A stretch of 8,714 nucleotides of DNA, taken from DASSBG01 sp965651365. Lineage in GTDB: Bacteria; Pseudomonadota; Gammaproteobacteria; Xanthomonadales; Rhodanobacteraceae. The position numbers and the translations under genes are program-made. This document shows, in pieces, positions 1 to 5,669 of this stretch; position 1 is the first letter of the stretch; every line of letters starts with the position of its first letter. The notes under the pieces are model-generated. The model did not search any database. It had not been told where the DNA came from and saw nothing but the letters and a program-made list of their open reading frames with translations. The stretch spans positions 1 to 8,714 of the forward strand of contig CBFGSA010000116.1 in NCBI GenBank assembly GCA_965651365.1, read 5' to 3'.

Positions 1-644
1 TCGATGATGTGCACGTTGCGTTGCGCGCGCGCGGCCAGTTCCGGGTCGTGCGTGACCATGACGATGGTGGCGCCGTCGCGGTGGATGTCCTCCAGCAGCT
101 CCAGCACGCCACGCGCCATCTGCGTGTCGAGGTTGCCGGTCGGCTCGTCCGCCAGCAGCAGGCGCGGGCTGCCGGCCAGCGCGCGCGCGATGGCGACGCG
201 CTGCTGCTGGCCGCCGGACAGTTCGGCCGGGTAGTGCTTGACGCGCGAAGCCAGGCCGACCCGCTCCAGCGCGTCGTTGATGCGCTGCTTGCGCTCGGCG
301 GCTTTCATGCCGCGATAGCGCAGCGGCACCTCGACGTTGTCGAACACGTTGAGATCCGGGATCAGGTTGAAGGCCTGGAAGATGAACCCGATCTTCTCGT
401 TGCGGATCTTCGAACGCGCGTTGTCGTTGAGGTTGCTCACGTCGACACCGTCGAGCAGGTATTCGCCGCCGGAGAAGGATTCGAGCAGACCGGCAATGGT
501 CAGAAAGGTGGTCTTGCCCGAACCGGACGGTCCGGTGACCGCAACGAACTCGCCTTCCTTGACGTCGATGTTGAAGTCGCGCAGGGCGTAGGTCTCGACC
601 ACTTCGGTGCGGTAGACCTTGGACAGGTGGGTCATTTTCAGCAT
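1..644 (-). CDS. ABC transporter ATP-binding protein, MacB/LolD-type (partial, 3' end outside window)
   Basis: Cytoplasmic ATPase subunit that powers an inner-membrane ABC exporter of the MacB/LolD/FtsE-like class. Translating the minus strand from the ATG at 644 gives 214 residues with no stop before the window edge, so the C-terminus is missing. All nucleotide-binding motifs are intact: Walker A GPSGSGKT (residues 38-45), Q-loop Gln90 in FIFQAFNL, signature LSGGQQQR (142-149), Walker B LLLADEP (162-168) followed by TGNLD, and the H-loop His199 in VTHD. The ADEPTGNLD block and the short N-terminus are typical of the MacB/LolD class. A second in-frame ATG lies three codons downstream (633-635), but the AAGGAA ribosome-binding site is correctly spaced for 644. 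The adaptor gene at 980-2248 lies upstream in the same direction, so they probably form one operon, with an FtsX/MacB-like permease expected beyond position 1. The substrate cannot be told. The family call is very secure. Confidence 0.95.
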   Translation of the reverse strand, partial: MLKMTHLSKVYRTEVVETYALRDFNIDVKEGEFVAVTGPSGSGKTTFLTIAGLLESFSGGEYLLDGVDVSNLNDNARSKIRNEKIGFIFQAFNLIPDLNVFDNVEVPLRYRGMKAAERKQRINDALERVGLASRVKHYPAELSGGQQQRVAIARALAGSPRLLLADEPTGNLDTQMARGVLELLEDIHRDGATIVMVTHDPELAARAQRNVHII

Positions 645-650
645 GGTGGG

Positions 651-656
651 TTCCTT
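651..656 (-). promoter_or_regulatory. Ribosome-binding site of the ABC ATPase gene
   Basis: On the minus strand this reads AAGGAA, six bases before the ATG at 644. It favours that start over the in-frame ATG at 635, from which it would be 15 bases away. Confidence 0.7.
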
Positions 657-706
657 GGTGGGTTTGTGGAGTAATTGGGGCGTGGTCGGCTATCTAGTTT
701 GTGGAT

Positions 707-975
707 CGGGACCCGGGACTCGGGACTCGGAAAGGCGGCTTGCGTCATCCTGCGCGAAGCCGAAGGCGAAGTCGCAGAAGCAGGAACGTAGAAAGCCGTC
801 ATTCTGCGCGGAGCCGAAGGCGGAGTCGCAGAATCCATCCCGCAGATGGCGCTTGCGAGCTTGCGCACCCCGAAGCTGGATTCTGCGACTCCAATCCCCC
901 GGATCATGTCCGGGTCCCTGCGCAAGAATGACGCCCGGCTTTTGCGATTCCCGATTCCCAATTCCCGATTCCCGG
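707..975. repeat. Composite intergenic repeat element: inverted heptamer arrays flanking REP-like hairpins
   Basis: This fills most of the 335-bp gap between the adaptor and ATPase genes, where no credible gene is seen. The left edge has tandem 7-bp units CGGGACC, CGGGACT, CGGGACT (707-727). The right edge has GATTCCC, GATTCCC, AATTCCC, GATTCCC (946-973), which on the other strand read GGGAATC and so lie inverted to the left array. Inside are three REP-like copies. Copy A (744-780) and copy B (798-836) are direct. Copy C (878-932) is inverted and diverges in its middle. Copy B folds through ATTCTGCG (801-808) against CGCAGAAT (827-834). Copies B and C share a perfect 15-bp inverted repeat, 822-836 against 878-892. 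Copy C contains its own hairpin CCCGGA/TCCGGG (898-903/909-914). Heptamer and REP repeats of this style are known between genes of Xanthomonadales. Here the element sits inside a presumed operon, where it might affect mRNA stability or attenuate the ATPase message (inference). Confidence 0.75.
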
Positions 976-979
976 CTCT

Positions 980-2248
980 TCAATCACTGATCGCCACCTT
1001 TTCGGCGTCGTTGAAGTTGTCGGTGCCGGAGATCACGATGCGGTCGCCGGCCTTGAGACCTTGCAGAATTTCGACCTTGTCGATGGAACTGGCGCCGACG
1101 CGGATCGGCGTGCGGGTGGCGATGCCGTCGTGCACGACGTAGGCGTAGCGGCCGCCGGACTGGTCGACGAAGGAGCCACGCGCCACGGTCAGCACGTCGT
1201 CGCGCTTGTCCAGCACGATGCGCACCGACAGGCGCTGGTTCTGGCGCAGCTGTTCGGGCTTGGTGCCTTCGAAGCGCACCCGCGCCGACACCTCGCCATT
1301 GACCACCTCGGGGGAGATGGCGCTGACTGCACCCTTCCAGGTCTTGCCGTTGCCGCTGATGTTGGCCGGCATGCCGGGCGCCAGGTCGCGGGCAAAACTC
1401 TCGGGCACCTTCACTTCGACTTCCAGCGCGCTCAGGTCGATCACGGTCAGCAGCTTGGCGTCCTTGGCCACGGTGGCGCGCGGTGCAACGAAGATCTGGC
1501 CGACCTGGCCATCCACAGGCGAGCGCACATTGAGCTCGTCAACCTGACGCTCGACGTCCTTGACGATCAGCGCCTGGCGCTCGTGCGCCAATTTCTTGGC
1601 CTTGACTTCGAAGGCCAGGCTGTCGCGATTGAGCGCACGGTCGCCGCGTGCATGCTTGAGCGCAATCTTCGCCTTGTCCAGTGCGTCCTGCGCACGGGAT
1701 ACGTCCTGGCCCGGAACCGCGCCCTTGGAAAAGGCCTTCTGGTTGCGATCCAGCTCACGCGCGGCCGCCTTTTCGTCGATCAGGGCGTTGTCGACGGCCT
1801 TGTCCAGCTCGCTGCGCTGCTTGCGCGAATCGATGCGGGCCTGTTCGTAATCGACCTGCATTGCATCCAGCGCGGATTTTTCCTGCGCCAGCTTGTTGTT
1901 GAGCTCGGGGCTGTCGATCACCGCCAGCACCTGATCCTTTTTCACCGTGTCGCCGGCATGTGCCTTGAGCGTGACCATGCCGGGCGAGTTGGCGTACAAA
2001 GTCGGGCGCACCGCCGCCACCACGCGGCCGTCGGCGGCGATGTCGCGCACGAAGGAGCCGTGCTCGACGGTGGCAAAGGACAGCCGCGCGGCGCTGACCG
2101 AGGCATCGGCAGACAGCATGCGCTTGACCGGCGAGATCGCCAGCGCAATCAGCACCAGCGCAATGACGGCGCCGCCAATCCAGTAGATGCGCTTGCGCGT
2201 GGTGTTGACCTCGACCAGGCGGTCGGTGGCGGAAGTGTCACGAATCAT
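980..2248 (-). CDS. Periplasmic adaptor (membrane fusion protein) of an ABC efflux system, HlyD/MacA-like
   Basis: A 422-residue adaptor linking an inner-membrane transporter to an outer-membrane channel. Residues 1-20 are a short cytoplasmic tail. Residues 21-40 form one transmembrane helix, so it is an anchored protein and not a lipoprotein. The first lipoyl half lies at about 80-113 (PTLYANSPGMVTLKAHAGD, then VLAVIDSPEL). A long charged alpha-helical hairpin spans about 114-238, and the second lipoyl half about 239-272 (RSPVDGQVGQIFVAP). Beta-barrel and membrane-proximal domains follow to the C-terminus (VLTVARGSFV; VEILQGLKAGDRIVISG). The order and length fit MacA/YknX-type adaptors. The ATG at 2248 has AAGGGA (2256-2261) seven bases upstream. 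The gene is followed in the same direction by the ABC ATPase, which supports a MacAB-like efflux or export operon. It is divergent from the sigma-factor gene, with 211 bp between the two starts. The substrate is unknown. Confidence 0.93.
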   Translation of the reverse strand: MIRDTSATDRLVEVNTTRKRIYWIGGAVIALVLIALAISPVKRMLSADASVSAARLSFATVEHGSFVRDIAADGRVVAAVRPTLYANSPGMVTLKAHAGDTVKKDQVLAVIDSPELNNKLAQEKSALDAMQVDYEQARIDSRKQRSELDKAVDNALIDEKAAARELDRNQKAFSKGAVPGQDVSRAQDALDKAKIALKHARGDRALNRDSLAFEVKAKKLAHERQALIVKDVERQVDELNVRSPVDGQVGQIFVAPRATVAKDAKLLTVIDLSALEVEVKVPESFARDLAPGMPANISGNGKTWKGAVSAISPEVVNGEVSARVRFEGTKPEQLRQNQRLSVRIVLDKRDDVLTVARGSFVDQSGGRYAYVVHDGIATRTPIRVGASSIDKVEILQGLKAGDRIVISGTDNFNDAEKVAISD

Positions 2249-2459
2249 GCAGTGGTCCCTTGTCCCCAGTGGCTCATGCCCTTGTTTTGCAATTGATGTG
2301 CCAACCGGAGCACATTTACAAGCCTCTGTTTATGCGGGCTTTTTCTATGACAACGCAACAGATTGCAGTGTCCGCGGACACCGGACACTTGCCAACGGAC
2401 ACAACCGATGCCACTGCCTGCTACCATCAAACCATCCCCTGCCGTGGTACGCCGCACCC
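2249..2459. promoter_or_regulatory. Divergent intergenic region between the efflux adaptor and the ECF sigma gene
   Basis: This 211-bp region must carry promoters in both directions: leftwards for the adaptor-ATPase operon and rightwards for the sigma-kinase genes. Its clearest content is the CGGACAC heptamer array at 2368-2402. A TGCTACCAT at 2419-2427 could be an extended -10 element for the sigma gene, but no -35 with standard spacing stands out; the heptamers end about 20 bp upstream of it. For the leftward gene, TTGTAA (minus strand, 2316-2321) with a weak CATCAA 17 bp on is the best housekeeping-type candidate and is unconvincing. No Shine-Dalgarno sequence is visible before the sigma ATG. 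Confidence 0.45.
2368..2402. promoter_or_regulatory. CGGACAC heptamer array with 14-bp palindrome, probable operator or promoter element
   Basis: Five consecutive 7-bp blocks in exact register: GTGTCCG (2368-2374, inverted), CGGACAC (2375-2381), CGGACAC (2382-2388), TTGCCAA (2389-2395, a filler that is not a heptamer copy) and CGGACAC (2396-2402). The first two form the perfect palindrome GTGTCCGCGGACAC. The array ends 57 bp before the sigma ATG and starts 119 bp before the adaptor ATG. Spaced direct and inverted copies in a promoter region suggest cooperative binding by a regulator or a repeated sigma-recognition element. Which protein reads it is not evident from the sequence. Confidence 0.6.
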
Positions 2460-3050
2460 ATGTGCCAAACGAACGACAATTCAGCGCAAGAGCAGCGAAT
2501 CGAGGCGCTTCTCGCGCGCCTTCAGAGCGGTGACAAGACGGCCATGGATGAGCTGCTGCCGCTGCTGTTCGATGATCTGCGGCGCTTGGCGCGCGCCCAG
2601 CGCAGCCGCGTCGGCGGTGGCGAAACCCTGCGTACCACCGCGCTGATTCACGAGGCCTATCTGAAGCTGCGCCGCAGCCGTTCCCTGTCACCGGATTCCC
2701 GCCGCCACTTTCTGCACACGGCAGCGCTGGCCATGCGCCATATCCTGATCGACCATGCGCGCTCGCAACTGGCCGCGCAAGATCGCCACGAGCAGATCCA
2801 CGCCGGCAACGAGGATTCGCTGGGCGCCGTGCAGCGCCAGGCGCGTCTGGTGCTGGACATCGACACTGCCCTGGCCGAACTGCAACAGACCGAACCGCGC
2901 CTGGTCAATATCGTCAACTACCGCTACTTCGCCGGTTACAACGAAGCCGAAACCGCTGACCTGCTGGACGTCAGCCCGCGCACCGTACGCCGCGACTGGG
3001 CGCGCGCCAAGACCTGGCTTTCCGACAAGCTCGATGCCCATGCCGTCTGA
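2460..3050 (+). CDS. ECF-subfamily RNA polymerase sigma factor, Ser/Thr-kinase-linked (ECF43-like)
   Basis: A 196-residue sigma-70 family factor with only regions 2 and 4, directing RNA polymerase to a dedicated regulon. Region 2 spans about residues 15-105, with a 2.2-like segment TTALIHEAYLKLRR (59-72) and a region 2.3/2.4-like stretch through HFLHTAALAMRHILIDHAR (83-101). Region 4 spans about 130-192, with the helix-turn-helix FAGYNEAETADLLDVSPRTV (157-176). The pattern matches the Sigma70_ECF/TIGR02999 type found beside Ser/Thr kinases. Where ordinary ECF factors have acidic residues (as in DAEDLVQE), this one has R58-T59-T60-A61, as in kinase-activated ECF43 factors. The ATG at 2460 is the only Met start before the conserved region in an otherwise open upstream frame. 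It has no clear ribosome-binding site, so a leaderless or weakly initiated message is possible. The stop codon overlaps the kinase start by 11 nt, and no anti-sigma gene is present. Confidence 0.9.
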   Translation: MCQTNDNSAQEQRIEALLARLQSGDKTAMDELLPLLFDDLRRLARAQRSRVGGGETLRTTALIHEAYLKLRRSRSLSPDSRRHFLHTAALAMRHILIDHARSQLAAQDRHEQIHAGNEDSLGAVQRQARLVLDIDTALAELQQTEPRLVNIVNYRYFAGYNEAETADLLDVSPRTVRRDWARAKTWLSDKLDAHAV

Positions 3051-5481
3051 ACAGAAAACGGATACACGCGGCATTCTCGATGCGCTGGATACCGGCCCGG
3101 ATCTGCTGGCCGAGCACCTGACCGAGGCCTGGGGCAGCCTGCCGAAGGGCACCCGGCTCGGGCCATGGGTGGTGTGCGAGCTGCTCGACACCGGCGGCAT
3201 GGGCCGCGTGTACCTGGCCGAACGTGCCGATGGCGCTTTTGAAAAGCAGGTAGCCATCAAGGTTCTGCGCCGCGAACGGCGCCTGCCGGATGCGGTGATC
3301 GAACGCGAGCGCGCAATGCTGGCGCGGCTGGAGCACCCCGGTCTGACGCGCCTGCTGGACGGTGGCGTCAGCAAGGACGGCGATGTTTACCTGGTGATGG
3401 AATGGGTCGACGGCGAATTGCTCGATGCCTGGTGTGCGGCGCAGCATACCGACCGCGCCGCGCGGCTGGATCTTTTCGACCAGCTTCTCGATGCAGTTGG
3501 TCATGCGCACCGCCAGCTTGTGGTGCACGGCGACCTGAAGCCGGTCAATATCCTGATCGACCGCCAAGGGCGTGTGCGGGTTCTGGATTTCGGTGTCGCG
3601 CGCCTGCTCGCTGGTGACAGCACCGACGCCCTCCCTGCCGTCACCCCGCAATGGGCTGCGCCGGAGTGTCTGGACGGCACGCCGCCGGATGTGGCCTCGG
3701 ACATCCACAACCTGGGCCTGCTACTGGCGCACCTGGCACAGTCATCCGGCGCAAGCGCACCAGGCCATCTGCCGGCAGATCTGGCTGCGATCATCGCCAA
3801 GGCCACAGCCACCAATCCCGAGGCGCGCTACGCCAGCGTCGCCGGCTTGCGCGAAGATCTAGTACGCTTCCGCCAGTTACGCCCGGTCATCGCGCGCTCC
3901 GGCGGCAGAGCGTACCATCTGCAACGCTTCGTGCGGCGGCATTGGATTGGTGCCGGTTTCGCCGCCCTGCTGCTTGCTCTGCTGATGGCTGCTGGCAGCA
4001 TCTTTGTCTGGCAGGACGGCATCGTGCGCAGCGAACGCGACAACGCACGACTGGCCGCGACGCGCTCGCAGACGGTACTGGACTACCTGCTGGGCATTCT
4101 GGGCCAGGCCGACCAAACCGGGCCGGGCGACAAGCCCGTCTCGCTGCGCAGCCTGCTCACCGACAGCCTGACGCATATCGACTCGGACTTCAGCGGCGAC
4201 CCCGCCGCACGTCAGGCGCTGCTGGCACGGCTGGGCGAGCTGCTGGTGCGACTCAATGACTTTGCCAGCGCGCAGGAGGTGCTGGAACGCTTCCAGCGCG
4301 ACGCCAGCTCGGCCACCCCACCCCAACTGGAGGCGCGGGTGCTGGACAATCTGGCTGTCATTCGTCTGCACGCCGGCAAGCTGGATGAGGCGCTGGCATT
4401 GACCCGCGAGGGCGAACAGCTGCTGCGCAAGGTGCAAGCGGACCAGCGCGGGCAGCAATCGGAACTGCTCGTCACCCGGGCTCAGATCCTGTCCAACAAG
4501 GGCCACATGCAAGAATCCATCGCCACCTTGCGTCGGGCACTGTCACTGCGGCTTGCCGTTTCCGCCCCCGATGCGGCCCAGACCGTGGTGGTCCGCAACA
4601 GCCTGGCCGCCAGTCTGATGCGCAGCGGGCAGCTCGATGAGGCACTGCGCCAGTACCGGCAACTTGAAACCGCCTTGAAAACCAGCCGCCGCCAGCACAG
4701 CCTGGACGCTGCCACCATCTACGCCAACCACGCCAGCACAGCCTTCGCGTTTGGCCGCTACGAGGAAGCCGGACGCCTGTTCGATCAGGCGCTGGCCCTG
4801 CAGCAAAAGCTGTACGGCCCCTCGGCCAGCTACGCCGCCCTGCTCAACAATGCCGGCAAGCTGAACCTGGCCAGGGGCCACGCCGACACCGCGCGCGAAA
4901 AGATCGGGCAGGCGGTGGCCATGATGCAGCGCTTCGCCGGCCCTGACAGTGTCGATGCCCAACTCATCCGTATCAGCCTCGGGCAGTTGGCCCTGGCCGA
5001 GGGACGCCCCGCCGAGGCCCACGAGATCTACCGCAGCATCGGCGATCACCTGGCCGCAATACTGGGCAATGCCCATCCACTGCTGGCCCGGATCCGCTCG
5101 CAACAGCTCATCGCCCGTGCGCGTTCGAATGCCATCCCGGCCAGCAATCCGGAATTTGAGCGCATGCTGGAGCGCCTGGCGACAAGCCCCTCAAACCGGC
5201 GACCGCACGCCCAGTTTCTGTGCCAACGCGCCGAACTGGCCTTGGCACAAAAACGCTACCAACTGGCACGCGACAGCGCCGAAGCATGCGCGCGCGTGCG
5301 CCGCGAGCAACTGTTCGACGCCAGCCCGCCGCTGCTGTTCGCACGCTTGCTGCAGACGACCGCCGACTACCGAATCAACCCGCGGGAAAGTGCCCGCAAA
5401 CGCCGACAGGCCATCCTGAACGCACTACGGCAAGAACTCGGCCAGAACCACCCCGCTGTGCTGCGTCTGGCGGCACTGTAG
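3040..5481 (+). CDS. Transmembrane Ser/Thr protein kinase with C-terminal TPR domain
   Basis: An 813-residue bitopic Hanks-type kinase. The cytoplasmic kinase domain spans about residues 40-285: glycine loop LLDTGGMGRVYLAE (48-61), ATP-binding Lys74 in VAIK, catalytic loop HGDLKPVN (163-170) with Asp165, DFG at 183-185, APE at 207-209, and SDIHNLG (220-226). The Arg usually preceding the catalytic Asp is Gly, making it a non-RD kinase, and the segment after SDIHNLG is short for the C-lobe. A basic stretch (FVRRHW) precedes one transmembrane helix at about 302-324. The remaining ~480 residues are helical, with at least five or six TPR-like units between about 425 and 670 (for example LDNLAVIRLHAGKLDEALAL and IYANHASTAFAFGRYEEAGR), predicted to lie in the periplasm. 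The ATG at 3040 overlaps the sigma gene by 11 nt, implying translational coupling. The likely substrate is that sigma factor (inference from known ECF-kinase pairs), with the TPR part as sensor or protein-docking region. Confidence 0.92.
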   Translation: MPSEQKTDTRGILDALDTGPDLLAEHLTEAWGSLPKGTRLGPWVVCELLDTGGMGRVYLAERADGAFEKQVAIKVLRRERRLPDAVIERERAMLARLEHPGLTRLLDGGVSKDGDVYLVMEWVDGELLDAWCAAQHTDRAARLDLFDQLLDAVGHAHRQLVVHGDLKPVNILIDRQGRVRVLDFGVARLLAGDSTDALPAVTPQWAAPECLDGTPPDVASDIHNLGLLLAHLAQSSGASAPGHLPADLAAIIAKATATNPEARYASVAGLREDLVRFRQLRPVIARSGGRAYHLQRFVRRHWIGAGFAALLLALLMAAGSIFVWQDGIVRSERDNARLAATRSQTVLDYLLGILGQADQTGPGDKPVSLRSLLTDSLTHIDSDFSGDPAARQALLARLGELLVRLNDFASAQEVLERFQRDASSATPPQLEARVLDNLAVIRLHAGKLDEALALTREGEQLLRKVQADQRGQQSELLVTRAQILSNKGHMQESIATLRRALSLRLAVSAPDAAQTVVVRNSLAASLMRSGQLDEALRQYRQLETALKTSRRQHSLDAATIYANHASTAFAFGRYEEAGRLFDQALALQQKLYGPSASYAALLNNAGKLNLARGHADTAREKIGQAVAMMQRFAGPDSVDAQLIRISLGQLALAEGRPAEAHEIYRSIGDHLAAILGNAHPLLARIRSQQLIARARSNAIPASNPEFERMLERLATSPSNRRPHAQFLCQRAELALAQKRYQLARDSAEACARVRREQLFDASPPLLFARLLQTTADYRINPRESARKRRQAILNALRQELGQNHPAVLRLAAL

Positions 5482-5669
5482 TCCGCGCGCCAAGCCGCAT
5501 TTGCAGGCTGCGCCAGGGACACCGAAACCATTGCAGTCACACCCCTGGCGCCCATACCGCGTTGCTGCATACGACCGCCTCGACAAGTCTTGCCCCTCGG
5601 GCTCAAATGCGCTGTCCGGTTTTGTCGCGCAGCGCCGTACATGGGTTATCCATCACAGATCAACAAGCC
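5482..5669 (+). other. Intergenic region between kinase and VWA genes, with overlapping inverted repeats
   Basis: A 188-bp spacer without a credible gene. It contains a short hairpin (GCGC-CA-AGCC, 5487-5496, against GGCTGCGC, 5506-5513). It also has a perfect 9-bp inverted repeat GCGCCAGGG (5510-5518)/CCCTGGCGC (5543-5551) that reuses the first hairpin's right arm, so the two folds exclude each other. A third inverted repeat, GCGCTG (5609-5614)/CAGCGC (5630-5635), lies nearer the VWA start. No T-tract follows any of them, so a classical intrinsic terminator is not supported. TGTCCG at 5613-5618 resembles the heptamer found upstream of the sigma gene. A separate VWA promoter here is possible but not demonstrable. 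Confidence 0.4.

Noticed and set aside
9..674. 221-residue plus-strand open frame over the ABC ATPase
   Set aside because: The minus-strand frame carries every ABC ATPase motif; the plus-strand frame is its mirror.
690..983. Small open frames in the adaptor-ATPase gap on both strands
   Set aside because: They consist of translated REP and heptamer repeats, with no ribosome-binding site or recognisable protein features.
1061..2296. 411-residue plus-strand open frame opposite the adaptor gene
   Set aside because: It is the antisense shadow of a clear HlyD/MacA-type adaptor, has no domain-like features and low complexity, and is typical of spurious frames in GC-rich DNA.
2319..2345. Possible intrinsic terminator (AAGCC ... 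GGCTTTTT) in the divergent spacer
   Set aside because: The stem is only five base pairs with a 12-base loop, and it would lie in a promoter region with no upstream gene to terminate on the plus strand.
2460..5481. Possible phage-defence or toxin system because of the kinase gene
   Set aside because: No nuclease, toxin, phage or integrase gene is nearby, and the kinase-ECF overlap fits a transcriptional signalling pair better.
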